Shown here: positions 33,814 to 42,411 of the stretch, one piece after another
How the letters are laid out: each line of letters opens with the position of its first letter
Position numbering within the stretch: position 1 is the stretch's first letter
Made by a program: the position numbers and the translations under genes
Notes under the pieces: generated by a model
What the model was told of the DNA's origin: nothing
The model's input: only the letters and a program-made list of their open reading frames with translations
Databases searched by the model: none
From: DASWVC01 sp036401335
GTDB taxonomy: Bacteria > Verrucomicrobiota > Verrucomicrobiia > Chthoniobacterales > JAFAMB01
Direction of reading: 5' to 3'
Assembly: GCA_036401335.1 (NCBI GenBank)
Contig: DASWVC010000166.1
Coordinates: 1 to 47,577, forward strand
DNA: 47,577 nt

Positions 33814-34677
33814 TCACTTCAACCCCGACGTTTTGATGGATTCGATCAGCTGACGTTGGAAGATGAAGAACAGCAGGAGCGTGGGGAGGGCCACAACGGC
33901 CGACCCGGCCATAATGTAATTCCAGGAGGAAGTGTACTGCTGGTGAAAGCTTGCGATTGCGATCTGCACCACCCAGAGGCGTTGGTCGGTTGTGATGGTC
34001 AACGGCCAGATGAATGCATTCCAGTTCGCCAGGAAAAAGAACACTGCCAGCGCCGATAGAATAGGCCGGCTGAGGGGCAGAATGATGTTCCAGTAAATGC
34101 GCCAGTAACTTGCCCCATCGATGATGGCTGCTTCCTGAAGCTCCATGGGGATGCTGAGGTAAAACTGACGCAACAGGAAAATGCCAAAGGCGTTGAACGT
34201 CGAAGGGATGATGAGTCCAGCGTACGTGTTAACCATGCCGAGTTGGCGCACCAGAATGAACAGAGGGACAATGATCACCGGGAGGGAGACCAGGAACGTG
34301 GAAAAGATGATGAGAAAGATCAAATCCCTTCCCGGGAACCTGAGCCTGGCCAAAGCGAACGCCGCCATGGAATGGAGGAAGAGCGCGAGAACCGTGATGG
34401 TTCCGGCGACAAAGAAGCTGTTGAGCATGTACCGGAAAAACGGCAACTGCGTGAAAACGTACTGGAAGTTGGCGAAGGTAGGTTGACTAGGGAAAAAGTT
34501 GGGACTGAACGTTTCCCCTGGTCCCTTGAAAGCCGCCGTAACCATCCAGACCAGGGGGCAGACGGTCGCCACGGCCAATACGGCCGTGCCTAGGAACAAC
34601 CCGGCCTGCCACAACCGGTGAATGCCGGGCTTGGGGCTGTCGAGGCCGTTGGAACGGGCTTGGGGCCGCTTCGTCAT
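33814..34677 (-). CDS. Sugar ABC transporter permease (MalG-like)
   Basis: The 287-residue inner-membrane subunit has about six helices and the family's EAA loop EAAIIDGASYWRIYWNIILPL that binds the ATPase. The short N-terminus before helix 1 and the FLRQFY...PMEL segment are normal for MalG/UgpE-type permeases. It follows the MalF-like gene by an ATGA overlap. No ATPase gene is present, so the transporter probably borrows a shared MsmK/MalK-type ATPase encoded elsewhere. Confidence 0.93.
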   Translation of the reverse strand: MTKRPQARSNGLDSPKPGIHRLWQAGLFLGTAVLAVATVCPLVWMVTAAFKGPGETFSPNFFPSQPTFANFQYVFTQLPFFRYMLNSFFVAGTITVLALFLHSMAAFALARLRFPGRDLIFLIIFSTFLVSLPVIIVPLFILVRQLGMVNTYAGLIIPSTFNAFGIFLLRQFYLSIPMELQEAAIIDGASYWRIYWNIILPLSRPILSALAVFFFLANWNAFIWPLTITTDQRLWVVQIAIASFHQQYTSSWNYIMAGSAVVALPTLLLFFIFQRQLIESIKTSGLK

Positions 34678-35591
34678 GCGTAGTGAAAACGGCCGCCTTT
34701 CGTCGCGACGAACAGGGCGATGGTGATCGCCAGGAGAATGAGCACCAGGAAAGATGCCATTGCCGCGGCGTACCCGTAGTTGTTAAACTGAAAGGCCTGT
34801 TGATAGATGTAGAAAATGACCAGCGACGTGGAATTGGCCGGCCCGCCTTTGGTCATGATGTAGATAAGGTCGAAGCCCTGTGAGCCGGCCACCGCGGAGA
34901 CGGTGGAAACCAGCAGGACAAAAAAACTTGTCGGCCTCAACAGCGGCAGCGTTATTCTGGTGAAAGTGGTCCACGGTCCGGCGCCATCGATCCGGGCCGC
35001 ATCGTAATATTCCTGCGGAATTTCCTGCAGGCCGGCCAGAAACAGGATCATGTAGTACCCCATCAGGAACCAGATGGTGACCAGCAGCACAGATCCCAGG
35101 GCAAAATGGGGATCGCCCAACCAGGAATGGCCGGGAAGTCCAATGGCTTGCAGGAACCGGTTGAAAAACCCGATTTTATCGATCAGAAGCACCTGCCAGG
35201 TAAGCCCGATCACGACGAGGCTCACAACGTTGGGGACGAAAAACATGCTGCGAAACAGCCCGATGAGGGGCAGTTTCTGTTTCACGATCAGTGCGAGGCC
35301 AAGGCCGGAAATGTACAAACCCGGGACCAGCACCACCACGTAGCTGAGCGTCACACCGAGGCTCTTGAGAAACAACGGATCCGAGAACATCCGGGTGTAA
35401 TTGGCCAACCCGATGAACTTGTAGCCGCCAAAGCCGTTCACCGAGAAGAACCCGAGGCTCAGTGAAAACAGCATCGGCAAGGCAACGAACAGCGTCAGGC
35501 CGATTGCATCGGGCAGAAAAAAAAGCCATGCCGCGACGGCTTCGCGTTGGTTGCGCGTAAGCCGGCGGCGTTTTTGCGGGAATTCGGGCAT
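34674..35591 (-). CDS. Sugar ABC transporter permease (MalF-like)
   Basis: This 305-residue subunit has six helices and the EAA-type loop EYYDAARIDGAGPWTTF followed by RITLPLLRPTSFF. WLFFLPDAIGLTLFVALPM begins helix 1. It forms the channel with the downstream MalG-like protein; the genes overlap by four bases. It is 34 nt after the binding-protein gene in the same operon. Substrate probably an oligosaccharide or glycerol-phosphate type sugar; cannot be settled from sequence. Confidence 0.93.
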   Translation of the reverse strand: MPEFPQKRRRLTRNQREAVAAWLFFLPDAIGLTLFVALPMLFSLSLGFFSVNGFGGYKFIGLANYTRMFSDPLFLKSLGVTLSYVVVLVPGLYISGLGLALIVKQKLPLIGLFRSMFFVPNVVSLVVIGLTWQVLLIDKIGFFNRFLQAIGLPGHSWLGDPHFALGSVLLVTIWFLMGYYMILFLAGLQEIPQEYYDAARIDGAGPWTTFTRITLPLLRPTSFFVLLVSTVSAVAGSQGFDLIYIMTKGGPANSTSLVIFYIYQQAFQFNNYGYAAAMASFLVLILLAITIALFVATKGGRFHYA

Positions 35592-35625
35592 GTCCCAAGG
35601 CAGAGTGGCGACAAAGGCGCACCTA

Positions 35626-37035
35626 CTACCTTAACGGAGCGCCGGAGTAGCCGGCGAGGAACGAGTCAATGTTGTCCGAAGCTTGTGCTGCTTGTTGGTG
35701 CGGATCCGCTCCACCGAGTTGACACGCTTGAATCGCGTCGGAGACCGCCTTGTAGACCTCCGGCGGCACCCGCGGTTCGCCGCGTCCGGTCGGAAAAATC
35801 TCGTCCTTGAAAATTTTCATCGGACCGCTCGCGTAACCGCCAGCGGCCGTTGCCTTTTCCAGGGCGGACCGTCGAGGAGAAATGTCACTCTTTCCCTTAA
35901 TGCACCAATCGACCACCCGCTGAACGGAGTCATCGCTCATGGACCCAAGCGCCCATACGCAAAACTTGGCGGCGGTTTCCGGGTCCTTGCCTTTCGCATT
36001 TGCAACAAACGACCAACCGCCCAACACACTTGTCGGTTTTCCGTTGGGCGGCGTCGGGCACGGAAACACTCCGTATTCAAACCCCGGAGCGCTTTCTCGA
36101 AGGGCGCTGATTCCCCAGATCCCGACGTTTTGCATCGCGCAATACCCGGCACCAAGGTTAGCAACGATGTCGGGCCCGCCAAACCCAAGGGCGCTCCGCG
36201 GCGCCACGTTCTGATTGATGCTGTCCTGCCAGAATTTTAACGCTTGGGCGGTGCCCGCGGAATTGAATGCGCTTTTTTTGCCGTCTTTCGTCACCATGTC
36301 GGCGCCGCCTTGCCAGAGAAACGGATACCAGCTGAAATTCTGGTAGTAGCCTGGAGTGGTTTCAAACACGCACCCAAACTGATTGCCCTTGGTCAGTTTT
36401 TTCGATACGACAAGCAATTCTTCCCACGTTTTCGGAAGGTCAGCTTCAGAAAGGCCAGCTTGGGCAAAAGCCTTTTTGCCGTAATACATGGCCATCGGCT
36501 CAACCTCCATTGGCAGCCCGTAGATCTTGCCGTCGACCATTCGAGTCTCCATCACGTTCTCGAACAAGTCCTTTTTCGCAGCGTCGTCCATGTAAGGCGT
36601 CAGGTCCATCAAGACCCCGCCGTTGTAGTAGCGCAAGAAGTCTCCCGGACTGATGATGAAAAGGTCCGGGCCCTGGCCGGAGGCAAAAGCCGTTTGCAGC
36701 TTGGACCCGTTCATGTATTCCGCGTTGGGCACAAACTGCAGTTCCACCTTCACGTCGTGGGTGGTGTTCCAAGCCTTTGCCATCTCCTCCCACCACCTGC
36801 TTTGGGAGCTGGCGGCGCCTCCCGGGGCGTAGAACTGCCAAAACGACAGTGTCTTAACTGAAGCGGCCCGGACCTTGATGTTAAAAGGGTAAAATGCCGA
36901 AGACACCGCCGCGAGTGCCGCAACTTTACCGCTTTTCCGAAGCAATTCCCTTCGGGTCAGATTGGCGCTAAGTAAGTTCTGGTTTGAGAAAAGGTTCTTA
37001 TTTTCGGGGGGGAGAGAGGATTCTTGATCAGGCAT
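35626..37035 (-). CDS. Extracellular sugar-binding protein of the ABC importer
   Basis: The 469-residue protein has a Tat signal (TRRELLRKSGKVAALAAVSSA, residues 27-47) instead of the Sec signal of most sugar-binding proteins, so it may fold before export. The body is a family 1 sugar-binding protein: LSFWQFYAPGG, ASGQGPDLFIISPGDFLRYYNGGVLMDL (in parts), YGLPMEVEPMAMYYGKKAF, PKTWEELLVVSKKL and GGWSFVANAKGKDPETAAKF. It leads the operon binding protein - MalF - MalG. Ligand unknown. Upstream lie 284 bp without a gene. Confidence 0.92.
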   Translation of the reverse strand: MPDQESSLPPENKNLFSNQNLLSANLTRRELLRKSGKVAALAAVSSAFYPFNIKVRAASVKTLSFWQFYAPGGAASSQSRWWEEMAKAWNTTHDVKVELQFVPNAEYMNGSKLQTAFASGQGPDLFIISPGDFLRYYNGGVLMDLTPYMDDAAKKDLFENVMETRMVDGKIYGLPMEVEPMAMYYGKKAFAQAGLSEADLPKTWEELLVVSKKLTKGNQFGCVFETTPGYYQNFSWYPFLWQGGADMVTKDGKKSAFNSAGTAQALKFWQDSINQNVAPRSALGFGGPDIVANLGAGYCAMQNVGIWGISALRESAPGFEYGVFPCPTPPNGKPTSVLGGWSFVANAKGKDPETAAKFCVWALGSMSDDSVQRVVDWCIKGKSDISPRRSALEKATAAGGYASGPMKIFKDEIFPTGRGEPRVPPEVYKAVSDAIQACQLGGADPHQQAAQASDNIDSFLAGYSGAPLR

Positions 37036-37319
37036 ATTCTAAGACTTTCTAGCTCCCGAACGCCGATTCCCTCAGGCCACCGGTGGCATCTCCGGTCCCT
37101 TTTCCAGAGGGTGACGGTTGGGCCAGGTGTTTCTTAAACGGTCTCAGGTGGGTCACGTTGCAATCGGGTACGGGGAACTTCGGAGCTTGCACGGCATGCC
37201 GCAGCGGGCTCACCTTGATTGGAACGGTGTTCGCTGTCAAGCCTGCTCCCCGCCAAGACGCGAATGCTCAGGGCCCTGCGCCGGACCGGAGAAGGCGGGC
37301 GGCAAACTCTCGCCGGGGC
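37036..37319. other. Upstream region of the sugar importer operon
   Basis: These 284 bp carry no gene I support. The sequence is GC-rich with no clear -10/-35 pair or regulator palindrome, although it must hold the operon promoter. Long plus-strand frames here have a shadow-like composition. Confidence 0.4.
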
Positions 37320-37547
37320 TCAGGGCAGGGTCCACAAGGGGAAGGGCTGGCCCGCTTTGAGGCCGGGATCCCGCTGGTACACAAGATCGAGCCGGCCGTG
37401 GTCACAAGAGCCGCTCGCCGGCTTGTTCTCTCCGAACGCCAGGGTGTTGAACGCACCGTCGTAGGTGGCAAGGCTGATCCGAACCGCAACCCGGTAATGG
37501 TCGCCTTGTTTTTGCACCGCAAGCACTTTGGCAAGTAATGGAGTCAT
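37320..37547 (-). CDS. Small (75-residue) protein downstream of the esterase
   Basis: The product begins MTPLLAKVLAVQKQGDHYRVAV, a beta-rich pattern that looks like a genuine folded small protein, and ends at PFPLWTLP. It starts 21 nt after the esterase stop on the same strand, so it may be cotranscribed. Three Asp/Gly turns and a single Cys are visible; no family recognised. The uneven amino-acid composition seen in shadow frames is absent, which supports coding. Confidence 0.55.
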   Translation of the reverse strand: MTPLLAKVLAVQKQGDHYRVAVRISLATYDGAFNTLAFGENKPASGSCDHGRLDLVYQRDPGLKAGQPFPLWTLP

Positions 37548-37568
37548 GGGCGCAGGCTGCGGGCTGGT

Positions 37569-38465
37569 TCAATCCGTCGTCGGGCCCGGTTCCGGCCGCC
37601 GGAGTTCGCCGCAGATAAAGCGAAGCGCATCCGGCAATTCCGCACGCCATACATTGAAGTCGTGAATGCCAGCCGTGACGCGCATCGCAACCGGGAACTT
37701 ACGTTCCCGCATGATTTTGTAAATGGGCCCGATCTGGGACTCAATCTCGAAGTCGTCGTGGTCCCCGGCATTGACGTAAAGGGCGATGGGCAAATTCTTG
37801 GCAAAGAAACCTTCCAACAAAGGAGGGTAGTTCGCACCCTTCCAGACTTCCGGATCGAACGGCTCGCCGAAGACGGTGCCCCGCCGGGCACTGCTGGCGG
37901 CGGGGGGTTCCGGAACATAAATGGCCGGGCTCATGAGGAGCGCTGCGCTGAAGCGTTCCGGGTACTTTAAAATAAAGCGAAGGGCGCCGTAGCCTCCCAT
38001 GGAATCACCGCCCACCGCCCGACCTTCCCGCTCGGGAATGGTTCGGAACCTGCGCTCGACCTCAGGAACCAGGTCCTTGATAAAGGCCGTTTCGATCTTC
38101 TCGCGGAGGTCAAGGTACCAATTGTCTCCCGACCCTGGCATGACAATCAACAGCGGTGAAATGTCGCCCGCGGCGATAAGGCGGTCCGCCACCCCATTGA
38201 TGCGACCTTTGGACACCCAGGCGTTCTCATTTTCACTGAAGCCATGCAGCATGAACAGCACCGGATACCGGAGGCCGGAATTCTGGTAACCGTCAGGGAG
38301 GTAGACGTTGTAGCGCCAGTCCCGTCCGAGCGTTGCCGATGTAAAAGCGTAAGCCAACACCTGACCGGCCTGCACCGTGGTCGCGTGCACGATGAGCAGA
38401 GCCATGGCGAACAGGGTGAGCTGGCCTGCCGTCGAGCGTTGGCTCGGGGGGCTACGATGGTGCAT
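37569..38465 (-). CDS. Secreted esterase D-like alpha/beta hydrolase
   Basis: A signal sequence (about 14-33, ending VQA) precedes a 265-residue hydrolase. The nucleophile S155 lies in VGGDSMGGYGA; D235 in VNAGDHDD and H268 in GIHDFNVW complete the triad, with the oxyanion segment FMLHGFSENENAW. This is the putative esterase/feruloyl esterase or trehalose mycolyltransferase-like fold (PF00756). It probably removes acyl groups from sugars or xylans outside the cytoplasm, fitting a role beside the sugar importer, but that link is inference. Confidence 0.9.
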   Translation of the reverse strand: MHHRSPPSQRSTAGQLTLFAMALLIVHATTVQAGQVLAYAFTSATLGRDWRYNVYLPDGYQNSGLRYPVLFMLHGFSENENAWVSKGRINGVADRLIAAGDISPLLIVMPGSGDNWYLDLREKIETAFIKDLVPEVERRFRTIPEREGRAVGGDSMGGYGALRFILKYPERFSAALLMSPAIYVPEPPAASSARRGTVFGEPFDPEVWKGANYPPLLEGFFAKNLPIALYVNAGDHDDFEIESQIGPIYKIMRERKFPVAMRVTAGIHDFNVWRAELPDALRFICGELRRPEPGPTTD

Positions 38466-38488
38466 GGTGCGCAGGTTAAGGACGTCTG

Positions 38489-39664
38489 GTGCCTGAACAC
38501 CAGAACAATGGGGAAAAGGTCGATGCGACGGGAAAAACGATCATTCCTGGATTGATTTCGGTCCACAGCCACCTCGGGTTGTGCAAAGGAGCCAGTGGGC
38601 CGAAGCCTGACAACTACACCCGTGAGAATGTGGCCCGACAACTTGAGCAGTACGAGCGCTACGGCGTGCTGACCGTGGTGTCACTCGGGGTCAATAAAGA
38701 CGTCCTTTACCGCTGGCGGGAGGAACAGCAGCAGGGGAAGATGGGCGGCGCCGACATCTTTACCGCGGACCGTGGCTTGGGCGTGCAACGTGGCGCACCG
38801 CCTTTCCCGCTGATGGAAGACCAGGTGTATCGCCCGGCCACCGTGGAAGAAGCCCGGATGGGAGTTCGGGAGTCAATCGGCCGGCACCCGGACATGATCA
38901 AGGTGTGGATCGACGACCTTTTCGGGACAGCGCCAAAAATGACCCCGGACATTTACCGCGCGATCATTGAGCAAACACGGGCCATTACGGATGAGGCGCA
39001 TAAACAAGGACTGAAATTGGCGGCCCATATTTTTACCCTGGACGATGCCAAGGCGCTCGTCAGGGCAGGCGTCAACGTCATCGCGCATAGCGTCCGCGAT
39101 CAACCGGTCGATGCCGAGTTCGTTGAGGCCATGAGAACCAACCAGGTCGCTTACATCCCACCCCTGGGCCTCGACGAATCCCAATACATTTTCGCGGAAC
39201 AACCTGCGTGGATGCAGGAACCGTTTTTCACGAAGGCGGTTGATTCCGTACTTCTGGAGCGCTGGAGAAGCCCCCTTTACGCACTGGAAACGAAGGGGAA
39301 CCCGAGTACACCAAAAAACAAAGCGGCTGCCGCCATGGGCCAACGGAACGCCAAGATCTTGTTCGACGCCGGAGTAAAAATCGGCTTCGGAACGGACTCC
39401 GGCGCGTTGCCAACCAGGATTGCCGGCTTTGCTGAACACCGTGAGCTGCAGTTGCTGGTTCAGGCAGGCATCAGCCCGCTGAACGCTTTGGTTTGCGCAA
39501 CCAGGAATGCTGCAGAAATCCTGGGGGCGGTGGATCGCGGCACCCTGGAGGCAGGCAAACGGGCTGATTTCATCGTGCTTAACGGCAACCCGTTGCAAGA
39601 CATCCGTAACACAACCGACGTCAGCGCCGTTTATCACGGCGGGCGACGGTTCAGCGGACCCTGA
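38489..39664 (+). pseudogene. Metal-dependent amidohydrolase lacking its N-terminal part
   Basis: From the GTG the product has 391 residues and begins inside the normal protein at EKVDATGKTIIPGLISVHSHLG. Metal ligands are present: H26/H28 in VHSHLG, a Lys in IKVWID, His in LAAHIF and in IAHSV, and Asp in GFGTDSG. Family members have a further 50-60 residues before this, forming half of a beta-sandwich with the C-terminal strands (KRADFIVLNGNPLQ). In this frame a TAA stop lies four codons upstream (38477-38479), and the divergent esterase gene starts at 38465, so the 5' end is lost. It could still be a working shortened enzyme, but I favour decay. The 3' end is intact. Confidence 0.6.
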
Positions 39665-39686
39665 ACCGTCCCCAGTCAAACTTAGA

Positions 39687-41744
39687 TTATAGCGGAGGAG
39701 CGTTTAACACCCTTTTGGCGGCTTCGAGAACGTGGTCGGCCGTCATCCCCAATTCTTTCATGACGGTACTGCCTGGAGCACTTAGTCCGAACCGTTCAAT
39801 GCCGATGGCTTCGCCCTGGGGCCCAACGTAGCGGTACCAACTGGTCGGTTCACTGGCCTCTATGCTGACGCGGCGCTGGCAGGAAGGCGGCAGCACCTCG
39901 TGCCGGTATTCTTCCGGCTGCCGACGGAACCGTTCGAACGAGGGCACGCTCACCACCCGTGTGCCGGCGCCCAGCGACTCGGCGGCCTTCATCGCGTGCT
40001 GCAGTTCACTGCCGGCACCGAGCAAAATCAACTCCAAACGGCCCGTCTCTTTCTTGGCCACGTACGCCCCTTTAAGAACGCCTTCGCGCCGGGTTTGGAC
40101 GGGGATGGAGCTCAACAGAGGGACTGCCTGACGGCTAAGGGCGAGTAAGGTGGGACCGTCGGTGCGTTCGAGGGCAGCAACAAAGGCACCGGCCGTTTCT
40201 TCCGGATCCGCCGGCCGGATCACATCAAGGTTCGGGATCACGCGAAGGCCGGGCACAGTTTCAACCGGCTCATGGGTAGGACCGTCCTCGCCCACGCCGA
40301 TGCTGTCGTGAGTGAAGATGTAGATGACCGGCAGGTGCGAAAGCGCAGCCAGGCGGATGCTGGCGCGGCAGTAGTCCGCGAACACCAGGAACGTGGCGCC
40401 ACTTGGGCGGAAGATGCCGTGGGCTGCAATTCCGTTAAGGATCGAGCACATGCCGTGCTCACGAATGCCGAAGCGGATGTTGCGCCCGGAACGGTGACCC
40501 GGCTTGAAATCGTCCGGATTTTTTGGGTCGCCGATGTAATTCAGCGTCGACCCGTACAAATCTGCACTCCCGCCGATGAGCAAAGGGGTGATCTTGGACA
40601 GCGGCTGCAGCACCTCGCTCCCGGCTTTGCGCGTCGCCGCCTTGGTGTCGGCGGGAAACTCCGGAATGGCCTTGAAGAGCGGGCCGACGTCGGCCGTCTT
40701 GTGGTCGGTCTGTTGCGCCATTTGCTGTGACAAGGCGGAGGAGACCGCAAGCTCGTTGGCAAGCTCGGGATTGGCTGCCTTCCAGGCTTCGAACTTCTTC
40801 ATCCACTCCTGGTAGGTGCCGGTCAACGCTTTGCTGCGGTCCGCAAAAAACTCCTTAACGTCGGGAGCAACGTAGTATTTCTCGTCCGGCAGGCCGAGCG
40901 CCTTCCGGGCAGCCTCGACAAACTTAGCCCCGCCCTCGCCGTGGGCTTTCTGGGTGCCCGCAACTTCCGGAATGCCTTTGCCGATCAAGGTTTTGGCGAC
41001 AATGAACTGCGGTTTGCCGCTGCCCGCCTGGCGAGCCCGATCGATCGCGGAAGCAACCATGTCCAGATCCTGGCCATCGATCGTCTGCACATCCCAGCCC
41101 ATGGCCTCAAACTTCTTCGCCGTGTCTTCGCTCTGCGTCTCCTTGGCCATGGCGTCAAGGGTGACCGCGTTTGAATCGTAAATCAGGATCAGGTTCTCCA
41201 ACCTTTGGTGCCCCGCAAAGGCGACGGATTCCTGAGCCACCCCTTCCTGCAAACAGCCGTCCCCGCACAAACAAATGATGTGATGATCGAAGATGGTGTG
41301 CTCCGGCGTGTTAAACCGCGCGGCAGCCATTTCTGAGGCAACGGCCATGCCGACCGCATTGCCGACCCCTTGCCCCAGCGGACCAGTGGTGGTCTCGACG
41401 CCGCTCGGCGCGTGGGTAAGTTCAGGGTGGCCCGGCGTTTTGGACCCCAGTTGACGGAAGCGTTTGATCTCGTCAAGGGTCATGTCGGCATAGCCGCTGA
41501 GGTGCAGCCAGGAATACAGAAACATTGACCCGTGCCCGGCTGACAGGACAAAACGATCGCGGTTCAGCCACTCAGGGTGTTGCGGACAGTGACGCAACTC
41601 TTGACCGTAAAGCACCGCTCCGATCTCGGCGCATCCGAGGGGCAGCCCGAGGTGCCCGCTCTGGCTGGCATGGACTGCATCCATGGCCAAACCCCGAGCG
41701 ATATCGGCGGCCTTGGCAAGAATTTCTTTTTTGGGAAGGCTCAT
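39687..41744 (-). CDS. tkt: Transketolase
   Basis: This thiamine-diphosphate enzyme moves two-carbon units between sugar phosphates in the pentose phosphate pathway. The pattern is typical: DAVHASQSGHLGLPLGCAEIG, SAGHGSMFLYSWLHLSGY, HPE...GVETTTGPLGQG, the TPP motif LCGDGCLQEGVAQES, and in the second half GIREHGMCSILNGIAAHG, TFLVFADYCRASIRLAALS and DSIGVGEDGPTHEPVE. At 685 residues it is full length. A pair with the nearby class III fructose-bisphosphatase feeds carbon from gluconeogenesis into pentoses. No obvious promoter boxes read clearly in the 370-bp spacer upstream. Confidence 0.96.
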   Translation of the reverse strand: MSLPKKEILAKAADIARGLAMDAVHASQSGHLGLPLGCAEIGAVLYGQELRHCPQHPEWLNRDRFVLSAGHGSMFLYSWLHLSGYADMTLDEIKRFRQLGSKTPGHPELTHAPSGVETTTGPLGQGVGNAVGMAVASEMAAARFNTPEHTIFDHHIICLCGDGCLQEGVAQESVAFAGHQRLENLILIYDSNAVTLDAMAKETQSEDTAKKFEAMGWDVQTIDGQDLDMVASAIDRARQAGSGKPQFIVAKTLIGKGIPEVAGTQKAHGEGGAKFVEAARKALGLPDEKYYVAPDVKEFFADRSKALTGTYQEWMKKFEAWKAANPELANELAVSSALSQQMAQQTDHKTADVGPLFKAIPEFPADTKAATRKAGSEVLQPLSKITPLLIGGSADLYGSTLNYIGDPKNPDDFKPGHRSGRNIRFGIREHGMCSILNGIAAHGIFRPSGATFLVFADYCRASIRLAALSHLPVIYIFTHDSIGVGEDGPTHEPVETVPGLRVIPNLDVIRPADPEETAGAFVAALERTDGPTLLALSRQAVPLLSSIPVQTRREGVLKGAYVAKKETGRLELILLGAGSELQHAMKAAESLGAGTRVVSVPSFERFRRQPEEYRHEVLPPSCQRRVSIEASEPTSWYRYVGPQGEAIGIERFGLSAPGSTVMKELGMTADHVLEAAKRVLNAPPL

Positions 41745-42116
41745 GGTTTAGCGTGACAGTTTTTGTAGGTTAACCAATGTCTAGTTCGGTGCTGCGCGGG
41801 GGATTAGCTTGGGACCGGCCTATTTTCTTTAGATCCGTGTTTCAGCCCCGGGGGTTGCGCCGTGCAAGAACCGCCCGGAGTTCGCCTCTGCCCAATCCTG
41901 GCTTTATACTTCTCCCATGGGGCGTCAAGTAAAATGGGGCTTACCGACGGGCAATGCCCAGGTTCCGGGTCGGGCAGGACAAGCCATTGTTCAATCCGCA
42001 GGTGACGCTTCCCATTCCCTTCAGGGCATACCCCAACCGATCCCTAAGGTTCACCAAACTTCCCTGCGCGCCAACATTTCAGTTTGCTCGTGTCTTTGAA
42101 ACTGTTAAGCACAGGC
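41745..42116. other. Divergent spacer between tkt and the lmo0937-type gene
   Basis: No convincing gene lies in these 372 bp. A TATACT at 41905-41910 is a possible -10 for the plus-strand genes. A 60-codon frame (41917-42099) opens just after it but has no recognisable family or ribosome-binding site. The tkt-proximal 100 bp are more AT-rich than their surroundings. Confidence 0.45.
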
Positions 42117-42260
42117 ATGCTCTGGACAATCGTAATTGTGCTGGTGGTGCTGTGGGCGCTTGGCTTGATCGGGCACATCGGGGGCGCGCTGATCCACTTG
42201 CTCCTGGTCATCGCCGTCGTTGTTTTTGTAATCCGGTTGCTGCAGGGCCGCGCGCCCTAA
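42117..42260 (+). CDS. lmo0937-family small membrane protein
   Basis: This 47-residue protein is hydrophobic throughout: MLWTIVIVLVVLWALGL as helix 1, then a G-H-I-G-G turn, and IHLLLVIAVVVFVIRLL as helix 2, ending in QGRAP. The order hydrophobic - HIGG - hydrophobic - RLLQGR is the signature of the widespread lmo0937 family, of unknown function and often stress-related. No clear ribosome-binding site precedes the ATG. Confidence 0.85.
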   Translation: MLWTIVIVLVVLWALGLIGHIGGALIHLLLVIAVVVFVIRLLQGRAP

Positions 42261-42291
42261 GGCGAATCGTAGCAACTGGATCAATGCTGCC

Positions 42292-42333
42292 CATTGTACC
42301 AATGCTGCGGAGAAAGTGGTGACACGCTCCGCA
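42292..42333. repeat. Inverted repeats between the lmo0937-type gene and fbp
   Basis: CATTG TAC CAATG (42292-42304) is a perfect 13-bp palindrome, and it is followed by a second stem TGCGGAG (42306-42312) / CTCCGCA (42327-42333) with a 14-nt loop. They lie between the two genes. A direct repeat of TGGTACAGT follows at 42363-42380. They may be terminator, regulator or repeat-family remnants. Confidence 0.35.
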
Positions 42334-42411
42334 GAGCGGGAGGGCTGAGTGCTTTCAATCACTGGTACAGTTGGTACAGTTCATCCAATTGTTGCCGTTC
42401 CCCCTTCCCCG

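Noticed and set aside
41917..42099. 60-codon frame in the tkt/lmo0937 spacer
   Set aside because: No homology pattern or ribosome-binding site; probably chance.
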